Part shown: in pieces, positions 1-6,005 of the stretch
Position numbering within the stretch: position 1 is the first letter of the stretch
Layout: each line of letters starts with the position of its first letter
From: an uncultured Blautia sp.
Lineage (GTDB): Bacteria > Bacillota > Clostridia > Lachnospirales > Lachnospiraceae
Assembly: GCA_900541345.1 (NCBI GenBank)
Contig: UQJE01000035.1
Span: 1-24,207, forward strand
Direction: 5' to 3'
DNA: 24,207 bases
Position numbers and translations under genes: made by a program
The notes under the pieces: model-generated
The model's input: only the letters and a program-made list of their open reading frames with translations
Databases searched by the model: none
What the model was told of the DNA's origin: nothing

Positions 1-1250
1 GGATACCTTCCTCCTGATATAATTGCCTGCATTACCATGGACGCCATATTAGAGACAGGCTTTTTATCTTTTGCTTTCTGATTTACAGTTTCCCACATCA
101 TCTGCCATATACCAAGGTATTCTCTTGTCTCCCAAGCCGGACGTATTATTTCCATCCTCTTGTAATGTTTCGAAATATTTTCCAGTATATTTCCAAAAGA
201 ATCGCGATAAAAGAGACGTATAGATAATCTGGCTGCATTAGGAGCTAACCCTAAAATATAAAATGTTTCATCAGAATTCAAATTTATATTCTCTACAATA
301 AGGGGTTTGCCTTTTTTTAATTTTTCAAAAATATCTTTTAATTTATCTTCATTATCTTCCACAGGATTCAAAAATTCTAAAAATGTTTTCTGGTATATTT
401 CTTCTCCTTTTTCTGCCCAGAATACCATCATAGTATCTCCCAAAAGAAATGTATATTCCCTTTTAGAAAGAAGATAATTCAAGGCTGTTGTGTAAGCAAA
501 TTCTGCGTATTTTCCAACAGGTGCATTATAACTTTGTTCCTTCCCATACGACTCAAACGCCTGAGCATTGAAAGAGACAAGTGCAGCTCCGCTTGATTGT
601 GCTCCCGGAACCCCTTTTATAGTCTTATGGATTCTGGCAATAGGTGCTTTTTCTCCTGTAACAAGACAAATCCCTTCCGTCTCTTCTCCGCTTTTTTTCT
701 GACTTTCCTCCCACATATTCCTGATGTCATCATCTTCCTGTGCCCATTTCATTCCCATGCAAAACACAAGATTTCCTCCATCGGTAAGATCGTCCCATAT
801 CTCTTTTATTTCTTCATTTTCCTCTGCCTTTTCAGGCTTCCAGTTTTCAAAATAAAGCCGAATCGCCTGTGCCATTTCTCCTTTTACGCCATCTAATAAA
901 AATAAATGCTTTTCCCTTGCGGCGTGAAAACACTCTAACGCACGGCATTTTTTATTGTTATCATCCATTTCCCTGTCAATTCCCAGAAAATATTTTGCAT
1001 TGTCGCAGAGAAAATTTGCGGACACACCAGAAGACCTGGGAACCATTTCCGGAACTTGCATAGCCTTTGGCACAATAATCTTTTTCTTTCCTCTTATATC
1101 CTCTTCTTTCAGACAAAAAATATTTTTTATTTTTCCCTCTTTTGACAGGTTAACAGCATAAGAAACTTTGGCAGTACACCAGCCTTTCCGTGATACCTTT
1201 TCTTCTCTGGCAAGAACTTCATAATATCTTGTCAACGCCTGCAATATCAT
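1..1250 (-). CDS. cas8c: Cas8c (Csd1), large subunit of type I-C Cascade, partial
   Basis: This frame is open from an ATG at 1248-1250 to the left edge, so about 416 residues are visible and the C-terminus is missing (the family is usually near 570-630 residues). The product begins MILQALTRYYEVLAREEKVS, the typical Csd1 opening, and contains the family stretch NAPVGKYAEFAYTTALNYLL (about residue 240) and, close to the edge, SMVMQAIISGGRYP. In type I-C Cascade this protein recognises the PAM and holds the Cas7 filament and target DNA. Its C-terminus supplies, by internal translation, the Cas11 small subunit in known systems, but that part is outside the window. The ATG overlaps the cas5c stop as ATGA, so the two are translationally coupled. 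Family assignment rests on sequence resemblance plus position after cas5c. Confidence 0.93.
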   Translation of the reverse strand, partial: MILQALTRYYEVLAREEKVSRKGWCTAKVSYAVNLSKEGKIKNIFCLKEEDIRGKKKIIVPKAMQVPEMVPRSSGVSANFLCDNAKYFLGIDREMDDNNKKCRALECFHAAREKHLFLLDGVKGEMAQAIRLYFENWKPEKAEENEEIKEIWDDLTDGGNLVFCMGMKWAQEDDDIRNMWEESQKKSGEETEGICLVTGEKAPIARIHKTIKGVPGAQSSGAALVSFNAQAFESYGKEQSYNAPVGKYAEFAYTTALNYLLSKREYTFLLGDTMMVFWAEKGEEIYQKTFLEFLNPVEDNEDKLKDIFEKLKKGKPLIVENINLNSDETFYILGLAPNAARLSIRLFYRDSFGNILENISKHYKRMEIIRPAWETREYLGIWQMMWETVNQKAKDKKPVSNMASMVMQAIISGGRY

Positions 1251-1909
1251 CGTATCACCTCGCAGTCTCTTAAATCCAAAACCCCATTTCTCATAACTGC
1301 CCGAAAAAACATAGGACGTATATTTTCCTTATCCGAATAATCCATGTCATACAACATAATTCCTAAATCTTTTTCCGGCACATCACCATAGTAAGTTGTA
1401 ATTGTTTCCTCTTCACACAAAGCAAAATGAGCCGGAAATTCTCTGCATCCAAAGTATGGCATATGATAGCAGGATCCTTTTCTTAACCTTCTCATTATAA
1501 TGTCTTTAAATTTTCCGGGATTATCTGTTTCATTTGCTTTTTCCGTCATTTCAAAATGTGCCTCTATTACATACTCTACATCGGTCAGTAAGACAGATGC
1601 TCTCTGTACAATCTCCTCTTTCGTATTGATATAGAGAGGCTTTTGCGCTCCATTATATACTTGTAAAACATTATTTAACGAAACCTTACTTTTTACCTCA
1701 TTTCTTCTTACACTTGTAAATCGTACCGGATTTTTTACATATATTTTGTCAATCACCCACCTAAGACCGGGATGCCAATAAATTGCCTCCAGAATCCCTC
1801 TTGCCGCTGAAGGTGTCATTACATCATACGAGTATCTTTCTACTTTAACTTCCGGTCTTGAAAAGAGAGCATAATCTCCCCATACCCGTACTTTTACTCC
1901 TACGCCCAT
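1247..1909 (-). CDS. cas5c: Cas5c (Cas5d), type I-C pre-crRNA endonuclease and Cascade subunit
   Basis: The 220-residue product starts with the RAMP-like strand MGVGVKVRVWGDYALFSRPE and carries SYDVMTPSAARGILEAIYWHP (residues 27-47) and RRLRKGSCYHMPYFGCREFPAHF (residues about 160-183), both characteristic of Cas5c. In type I-C systems there is no Cas6: Cas5c cuts the repeat hairpin and stays on the 5' handle. Tyr44 lies where the catalytic tyrosine of the Bacillus halodurans protein (Tyr46) falls; that alignment is by eye. The ATG at 1907-1909 is preceded by AAGGGAG at good spacing. The gene begins 19 bases after the DUF3791-like gene ends and overlaps cas8c by four bases, so it probably shares a transcript with the two inserted genes upstream. 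It is the enzyme expected to process the pseudo-repeat RNA at 2973. Confidence 0.95.
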   Translation of the reverse strand: MGVGVKVRVWGDYALFSRPEVKVERYSYDVMTPSAARGILEAIYWHPGLRWVIDKIYVKNPVRFTSVRRNEVKSKVSLNNVLQVYNGAQKPLYINTKEEIVQRASVLLTDVEYVIEAHFEMTEKANETDNPGKFKDIIMRRLRKGSCYHMPYFGCREFPAHFALCEEETITTYYGDVPEKDLGIMLYDMDYSDKENIRPMFFRAVMRNGVLDLRDCEVIR

Positions 1910-1928
1910 CGCCTGTACTCCCTTCTTT

Positions 1929-2369
1929 TCATAATATCTCTCCTTTCCTGTAACATTCTGCTATATAATCTCTTGATTGGTAATAAAAATCTGTATTGTA
2001 ATCTGAGATATGCTCATCTATCCACGAATGATATACTTCCCATATTCCCTCTGTAATTTCTTCATCTCCGTAACAATCCTCTATAAGACGCTCATACACT
2101 TCTCCAATATCCCAATAATCAGGAATGATATATTCACACGCTGCTTCATTATCAAACGTCCCTTCTTCTATTTTGCTTTCCTCTATAAATTCATTTGCCA
2201 CTTTTTCTATTGGTTCACAATGAAAAACATCTGCAAATTCATAAACTCTTTCAATCTGATCTTTTCCCAGAAAATCTACTACTTCTCGCCTTGTTCTTTT
2301 TACCTTTCTTCCTATATATTCAATCAAACTACAGGTAAAAAACAAATCATTGTTATTTTTTCTTCCCAT
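1929..2369 (-). CDS. DUF3791-like small acidic protein inserted in the cas operon, candidate partner or antitoxin
   Basis: I place the start at the ATG 2367-2369, because AGGAAG lies about 11 bases upstream. A GTG at 2379-2381 in the same frame would add four residues but has its purine run too close. The product is about 146 residues and acidic. Residues about 6-65 (NDLFFTCSLIEYIGRKVKRT...DVFHCEPIEKVANEFIEE) resemble DUF3791, a small helical family commonly encoded next to DUF3990 genes. The rest (EYIIPDYWDIGEVYERLIEDCYG...) I do not recognise. The gene overlaps the DUF3990 gene by 17 bases and ends 19 bases before cas5c, so it is co-transcribed with both. Overlap with a putative toxin suggests a toxin partner or antitoxin, but that is inference. 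It is not a known cas gene. Confidence 0.75.
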   Translation of the reverse strand: MGRKNNNDLFFTCSLIEYIGRKVKRTRREVVDFLGKDQIERVYEFADVFHCEPIEKVANEFIEESKIEEGTFDNEAACEYIIPDYWDIGEVYERLIEDCYGDEEITEGIWEVYHSWIDEHISDYNTDFYYQSRDYIAECYRKGEIL

Positions 2370-2820
2370 ATACTTTCTCACTTCCTATAAATTGTAATGT
2401 ATCAAGAGCAGAAACCGTATGAAAACTAATCTGATGTGTAGGATACTTAAATTTAACCAGTTCCCAGAAGGCAGCTCTTGAAATTTTTCCATCTATAAAA
2501 TTTTGAATATAATTATAAATTGTATCGTCTGCCATAGGTTCTTCTACAATATCATAATTATGTGATTTCCCATATCTGCAGGCAACCACAAAATCCAACC
2601 ATTCTTCTGTCATTTTTTCAAATATAAGGCAGTTAAGATTATCATTGGTGGTATATTCATATTTATTTACATATCCTGCTTTTCCATATCGTATTGCCCA
2701 CCGTTCTGCCTGTTTTTGATATTTAGTACAATAAAACCCGAAATAAAAATCTTTATTAAACTCAGCTTTTCTTATTTCCGGAAATTTTACAATTTCTTTA
2801 CTCCCATGATATAAAATCAT
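2353..2820 (-). CDS. DUF3990 family protein, ADP-ribosyltransferase-like, candidate Cascade-controlled toxin
   Basis: The 155-residue protein has the DUF3990 pattern: YHGS at residues 4-7, DFYFGFYCT at 24-32 followed by QAERWA, YDIVEEPMADD at 89-99 and HQISFHT at 129-135 near the C-terminus. As far as I recall, DUF3990 belongs to the ADP-ribosyltransferase superfamily; H5, Y30 and a residue in the HQISF strand would then be the NAD-binding and catalytic set, which is inference. The start is well supported: GAAGGAG sits about 8 bases before the ATG, and a SigA promoter at 2868-2896 gives a leader of about 40 bases. That promoter abuts a PAM-flanked site matching the pseudo-spacer RNA encoded at 2973-3064. 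The gene lies between cas3 and cas5c, where type I-C loci normally have nothing. A toxin role is inferred from fold, partner gene and control; no target can be named. Confidence 0.85.
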   Translation of the reverse strand: MILYHGSKEIVKFPEIRKAEFNKDFYFGFYCTKYQKQAERWAIRYGKAGYVNKYEYTTNDNLNCLIFEKMTEEWLDFVVACRYGKSHNYDIVEEPMADDTIYNYIQNFIDGKISRAAFWELVKFKYPTHQISFHTVSALDTLQFIGSEKVYGKKK

Positions 2821-2867
2821 ACCTTTTCTCCTTCAAAAAATTTCAGCTTATCAATCCTTATAAATCC

Positions 2868-2896
2868 ACTATACGCCTCTTCTATTGATAAGTCAA
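2868..2896 (-). promoter_or_regulatory. SigA promoter of the DUF3990-DUF3791-cas5c-cas8c unit
   Basis: On the minus strand TTGACT (2891-2896) and TATAGT (2868-2873) are separated by exactly 17 bases; each hexamer matches consensus at 5 of 6 positions. Transcription should begin near 2861, about 40 bases before the DUF3990 ATG. No terminator is visible between this promoter and cas8c, so it should also feed cas5c, cas8c and the cas genes beyond the edge. The -35 box touches the protospacer-like site 2897-2930, so Cascade bound there should block RNA polymerase. Confidence 0.8.
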
Positions 2897-2933
2897 TCAA
2901 TAATTCATTATTTTCAAATTGAATTTCATTGAA
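2897..2933 (-). promoter_or_regulatory. Cascade target site: TTC PAM plus protospacer-like match to the pseudo-spacer RNA
   Basis: On the minus strand TTC (2931-2933) is followed by a 34-base window (2930 down to 2897). Its first bases, AATGAAATTC, compare with the pseudo-spacer start AATGATATTC, and TTTGAAA is shared at positions 13-19. In all, 16 of the first 19 positions match, with mismatches at 6, 11 and 12; similarity fades after position 19. TTC is the established type I-C PAM, and positions 6 and 12 are flipped out in type I crRNA-target duplexes. Seed pairing with a poor distal end is what known Cascade-repressed promoters show: binding without destruction. The site lies exactly between two divergent -35 boxes (2891-2896 and 2938-2943). 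Confidence 0.82.
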
Positions 2934-2937
2934 GATT

Positions 2938-2966
2938 TTGAATTAAATAAAAAAATATATTATACT
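2938..2966 (+). promoter_or_regulatory. SigA promoter of the mini-CRISPR RNA
   Basis: TTGAAT (2938-2943) and TATACT (2961-2966) are separated by exactly 17 bases in an AT-rich context. Transcription should start near 2973, the first base of the repeat-like unit. The -35 box is only 4 bases from the PAM of the Cascade target, so the RNA may limit its own synthesis. Confidence 0.72.
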
Positions 2967-2972
2967 TACCAT

Positions 2973-2997
2973 GTCGGGAAATCCCGTGGATTGAAAT
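2973..2997 (+). repeat. Solitary degenerate type I-C CRISPR repeat
   Basis: The 25-base unit begins GTC, has a short stem CGGG-AAAT-CCCG (2975-2986) and ends TGGATTGAAAT (2987-2997), the conserved 3' end of type I-C repeats. Typical I-C repeats are about 32 bases, so the stem has lost several base pairs. No other copy with this 3' end was found in the window; the true array should lie left of the window and would allow a direct comparison. Confidence 0.82.
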
Positions 2998-3025
2998 AAT
3001 GATATTCTTTTTGAAATTTAATGTT

Positions 3026-3064
3026 AAAAGCGGTGACTGCAGTCTGTCTGCACTCACCGCTTTT
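3026..3064. terminator. Bidirectional terminator for cas3 and the mini-CRISPR RNA
   Basis: AAAAGCGGTGA (3026-3036) and TCACCGCTTTT (3054-3064) are perfect inverted repeats. After one C-C mismatch, an inner TGCA/TGCA pairing extends the stem. A-tract and T-tract flank both sides, so it can end cas3 (stop at 3073-3075) leftward and the pseudo-spacer RNA rightward. It separates cas3 transcription from the DUF3990-cas5c unit. Confidence 0.85.
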
Positions 3065-3072
3065 GCTTTCTG

Positions 3073-5211
3073 TTACCAAAACAATGCCATTCCATTTTCT
3101 ATATTCAAGTCAAGTCCGAATTCTTCTGTATATCTCTCTTTATCCTTCAATTCATAAAAATCATTTATATTTTCTGCCACTGGCTCTATCATGCCTGCCG
3201 CTTCCATTTTTTCTATTACATCGTCGTAAAGCGTAACAGAATACTGTCCTGCTTTTCTCATACTTGTTTTTGTAAATCCCTGATATTTCAACTGTTGCAG
3301 TAAATCCTGCGCCTCCTCTTCTATCGGAATAAAGACTGTTTTCGTATCATTTTCAATCATTTTAAAATCTTCTGCCACTTTTGGAAAATTACATTTTATC
3401 CCTTTAAATTGCGCCATAATGTTCTTTTTATCAAGCTCACTGCTTTTTAAGTGATACAAAAATTTAAAATATTCCTCTATCGTTTCCAAGGCAGAAATAT
3501 CTTTCCCCTCTGAAACTAATGTTTTTGCTGCCTCAATCTGTTTTCTCTGTCCCAAAATTCTTTCCTGCTCTTCAAATCGAAAAACATAAACGTTGCTTTC
3601 TTCCGGAGAACGCTTTCCTTCTCTGTTACACCTGCCAGCCGCCTGAATTACAGAATCAATACCTGCAAGCTGTCTGTATACAGACTGAAAATCAAGGTCA
3701 ACTCCGGCTTCTACAAGACTGGTAGACAAAACAAGACACCTTTCCCCGTTATTTAAACATCTCCTTACTTCTTCCAGCACACGCTTTCTATGTTTGGGAT
3801 ACATAGACGTAGATAAATGAAATACTCCCTGTCCCTTTAATGCCTTATATAACGCCTGTGCCTTCTTTTTTGTATTCACAATACAAAGAGCCTGATATTC
3901 TCCTGACAGTTTTTCAATTAAATCTTCTTCTGATATTTTATCCAGATTTTGAAATGTAGTTCGCTTAAAAAACGCAAACTGCTCTTCCATCCTTGGGCAA
4001 AGTTCATATGCCGATATTCCGCTTTGAAAAAAAGGCTGCAGCGCAGGCTGTGTTGCCGTACAAAGTACAGCACTTACTCCAAAACTGCTCACTAGTTCTT
4101 CTATCATAGCGATACATGGCTTTAAATAATCTGCAGGAAGCATTTGCACTTCATCAAAGATAATAACACTGTTCGCAATATTATGAAGTTTCCTGCATTT
4201 TGAGGATTTATTTCCAAACAAAGATTCAAAAAACTGCACATTTGTAGTAACTACCACTGGTTTGTCCCAGTTTTCCGCCGCAAGCTTCATGGGATTCCAT
4301 TCTTCTGAATCTCCATAGTCTACATTGCAATGACTTTCTAAGACATTTTCATCTCCCAGAATACTCCTAAAAATTTGTGCGTTTTGCTCTATAATGCTAG
4401 TATAGGAAATTACATAAATTATTCTGTCCATATTATTGTATACAGCATGGCGCAGCGCAAATGCAAGTGAAGCTACTGTTTTTCCACCTCCCGTAGGTAC
4501 CGTTAAACGAAAAAGACCTTTTTCTCTTTTTCTCGCCTCCAGGCAGTTTCTTAAAATTTCCGTTCTTCTCCCATTTACTGTATTTATCTCTTTATTTAGC
4601 AACCATTTTGACACATATTTCTCGAGCTTTTGAAGAAGAATCTCTATACTTTCGCCTGTGTCACGTTTTATTTCTCCCTTTTTCATAAAAGCTTCCGTAT
4701 CAAGAAAATCTGCATCTACAAGACAAGAATATAGCATTCTTATAAAAACACTCAAGGAAAAATCTGGATTTTTGGTTTCTCCATATGCAATAGGAACAGT
4801 TGTCACCTTCGGAATTTCTATTTCATCTTGATATGCAGAATAGTCTTTTAATGTTTTTTTCATTCTTCCCATAAGAGTCGATTCAAAACCGCCATCCTGA
4901 GAACTTCCGTAATTGGGCAAACCAGCATGATGGCCTGCAATGCAGTAACTCATAATAGGATATAAGCCACCCTTCTCCACACACACCTTTGCACCGGCAG
5001 TTGAATGATCAATCTGCTCATTCCCGTTTTCTCTTATTTTGTGTTGAAATTCCACACTGTACTTTCCTATATCATGAAGATACCCGCAACAATATCCCCA
5101 CTCCTCTTTTCCAAATTTTTTTGCAAATTCTCCACTGAGCTTCGCAGTTCCTTCTAAATGTTCCTTTACAGTTTGTTCTCTTTCTTCTTGCAGATGGGCA
5201 ACATATTTCAT
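3073..5211 (-). CDS. cas3: Cas3, HD nuclease-helicase of type I-C
   Basis: The 712-residue protein unwinds and degrades DNA marked by Cascade. The N-terminal HD nuclease shows CGYLHDIGKYSVEF (HD about residues 46-47), IDHSTAGAK and IAGHHAGLPNYG. The helicase follows: VPTGGGKT (Walker A, about 238-245), IIFDEVQMLP (DEVQ box, about 353-356), CTATQPAL (motif III) and SLVEAGVDLD...QAAGRCNREGK (motifs V-VI). I prefer the ATG at 5209-5211 (MKYVAHLQEE), because GGGAG lies 7 bases upstream; an in-frame ATG at 5241 would add ten residues without a clear ribosome site. It is the first cas gene on the strand, with its own promoter, and ends at the shared terminator. All catalytic motifs look intact, so Cas3 should be active. 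That makes partial pairing important if the chromosomal target at 2897-2933 is to escape cleavage. Confidence 0.97.
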   Translation of the reverse strand: MKYVAHLQEEREQTVKEHLEGTAKLSGEFAKKFGKEEWGYCCGYLHDIGKYSVEFQHKIRENGNEQIDHSTAGAKVCVEKGGLYPIMSYCIAGHHAGLPNYGSSQDGGFESTLMGRMKKTLKDYSAYQDEIEIPKVTTVPIAYGETKNPDFSLSVFIRMLYSCLVDADFLDTEAFMKKGEIKRDTGESIEILLQKLEKYVSKWLLNKEINTVNGRRTEILRNCLEARKREKGLFRLTVPTGGGKTVASLAFALRHAVYNNMDRIIYVISYTSIIEQNAQIFRSILGDENVLESHCNVDYGDSEEWNPMKLAAENWDKPVVVTTNVQFFESLFGNKSSKCRKLHNIANSVIIFDEVQMLPADYLKPCIAMIEELVSSFGVSAVLCTATQPALQPFFQSGISAYELCPRMEEQFAFFKRTTFQNLDKISEEDLIEKLSGEYQALCIVNTKKKAQALYKALKGQGVFHLSTSMYPKHRKRVLEEVRRCLNNGERCLVLSTSLVEAGVDLDFQSVYRQLAGIDSVIQAAGRCNREGKRSPEESNVYVFRFEEQERILGQRKQIEAAKTLVSEGKDISALETIEEYFKFLYHLKSSELDKKNIMAQFKGIKCNFPKVAEDFKMIENDTKTVFIPIEEEAQDLLQQLKYQGFTKTSMRKAGQYSVTLYDDVIEKMEAAGMIEPVAENINDFYELKDKERYTEEFGLDLNIENGMALFW

Positions 5212-5276
5212 ACACCTACTCCCTTTATCCATATACAACATTGCACAATCTTTTTCGTTTTTTATGTTTTTATTTA

Positions 5277-5305
5277 ATTATACCCATTCTATATCTTGAG
5301 AACAA
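5277..5305 (-). promoter_or_regulatory. Probable cas3 promoter
   Basis: On the minus strand a perfect TATAAT (5277-5282) lies 17 bases from TTGTTC (5300-5305), giving a leader of about 60 bases to the cas3 ATG. A small dyad TCTTG-AGAA-CAAGA (5294-5307) covers the -35 box and could be an operator. I saw no match of the pseudo-spacer seed next to a TTC here, so this promoter does not look like a target of the mini-CRISPR RNA. Confidence 0.7.
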
Positions 5306-5326
5306 GAGCTTTTTTATTTACTTCTT

Positions 5327-5992
5327 CTACCGATACATCGCCCCGGAATTTAGTGCGTTCTGAAAGTTAAAATTCTTTATTTTGTTTACATACGGTTCCA
5401 TGTCTTTCCATATCTCTGTATAGCGGTATCGTTCTATGACTTTTTTCATCCTTCCTCTCTCTTGTGTATCGAAATATTTCTTCAAAGAACCGGAAAGAAG
5501 CAGCATCTGCACCAGAAATGCAGTATTTTCATCCGGATAATTTCGGTTCAAAGCCTCCTTGAACTCTCTGACAACTTCCTCTGCCTCTTTTTCATATAAA
5601 CTGATTACTCTCTTCTGTCGGAATATTCCTTTTTTCATCTGTATTTTCAGCATATGTTTCTGCGACAATGATTCCTGTAAATCGTCAGCCAAAATCTTTA
5701 TATTCTTTTGAGAAGGACTGCAGCAGTAATAATCCAGCCATTTTGCAGTTGTTTTTGAATACAGCTCTATATTTGTATATATTTCTTCCAAACCTGTATA
5801 TTCTGATGGAAGAGGTTTATGAATGGAAAGGCTGCCGTTTTTCTCCTTTCTGACGCAGCCGGACTGCAAAAGCTCATAAATCCCGCCCAAGACAATGCCT
5901 GCACTGTTTTGCGGCTGATATATATCTGCATGCTTTCCTTCTGCATAATAGGAAAGTATCATATATGCCTCTGAAATTGTTATTTTTTCCAT
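5327..5992 (-). CDS. GOLPH3/GPP34-like protein
   Basis: The product is about 221 residues from the ATG at 5990-5992, which has AAGGGTGAG six bases upstream; a TTG at 6016 in frame is less likely. It fits the GPP34 layout: an N-terminal ITISEAYMILSYYAE helix, AGIVLGGIYELLQSGCVR, a middle helical part, KKGIFRQKRVISLY, and the C-terminal pattern ALNRNYPDENTAFLVQMLLLSGSLKKYF. Eukaryotic members bind phosphatidylinositol 4-phosphate on Golgi membranes. Bacterial members are widespread but mostly of unknown role, so a membrane-associated function is only a guess. No transmembrane helix or signal peptide is visible. It starts 13 bases after the AraC-type gene ends and is probably co-transcribed with it. 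Confidence 0.65.
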   Translation of the reverse strand: MEKITISEAYMILSYYAEGKHADIYQPQNSAGIVLGGIYELLQSGCVRKEKNGSLSIHKPLPSEYTGLEEIYTNIELYSKTTAKWLDYYCCSPSQKNIKILADDLQESLSQKHMLKIQMKKGIFRQKRVISLYEKEAEEVVREFKEALNRNYPDENTAFLVQMLLLSGSLKKYFDTQERGRMKKVIERYRYTEIWKDMEPYVNKIKNFNFQNALNSGAMYR

Positions 5993-6005
5993 ACTCTGCT
6001 CACCC

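Larger units (their letters stand above)
2817..2942 (-). pseudogene. 41-codon open stretch ending in an ATGA overlap with the DUF3990 gene, probable gene remnant
   Basis: Upstream of the DUF3990 ATG, the minus strand is open for 41 codons after a TAA at 2943-2945 and stops at TGA 2817-2819, overlapping the next start as ATGA. The end of the product (NNELLIDLSIEEAYSGFIRI, then DKLKFFEGEKV) reads like real protein. There is no ATG and no ribosome site; the only plausible start is a TTG at 2898-2900, inside the -35 box of the promoter at 2868-2896. I read it as the 3' end of a former first gene of the DUF3990 operon, now replaced by promoter and Cascade target sequence. Chance cannot be excluded. 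Confidence 0.4.
2973..3064 (+). ncRNA. CRISPR-like regulatory RNA (CreA/CreR type), single repeat plus pseudo-spacer
   Basis: From the predicted start at about 2973 the RNA would contain a shortened type I-C repeat (2973-2997), a pseudo-spacer from 2998, and a hairpin terminator at 3026-3064. The pseudo-spacer opens AATGATATTC and pairs with the PAM-flanked site at 2897-2930 beside the DUF3990 promoter. Cas5c should cut under the repeat stem and leave the 11-base handle TGGATTGAAAT (2987-2997), the usual I-C handle length. No second repeat follows, so the terminator stem probably forms the 3' end. Known relatives in principle are CreA, the RNA antitoxin of CreTA modules, and Cas-regulating CreR RNAs. 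Which role applies here is inference, and both may. It is transcribed against the cas genes. Confidence 0.78.

Noticed and set aside
597..1161. Open frames on the + strand within cas8c, including a 99-codon frame
   Set aside because: They are antisense to a continuous Cas8c frame, have no ribosome sites and encode low-complexity Phe/Ser/Pro-rich products.
2010..2390. A 126-codon + strand frame opposite the DUF3791-like gene
   Set aside because: It is the complement of a better-supported coding frame and gives a Phe/Ile/Tyr-rich product without a ribosome site.
2855..2871. Minus-strand GTGGATT followed by TATAA, similar to the repeat handle
   Set aside because: Only seven bases agree and they follow the -10 box of the DUF3990 promoter; no hairpin precedes them.
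2915..2935. Two nearby ATTGAA segments resembling the 3' end of the repeat
   Set aside because: They lack the preceding stem and GTGG; on the other strand they belong to the target site and the remnant reading frame, so they are not a second repeat.
5242..5326. Search for a pseudo-spacer match at the cas3 promoter, which would make the RNA a direct repressor of cas3
   Set aside because: Every TTC on either strand here is followed by bases that differ from AATGATATTC at the first seed positions.
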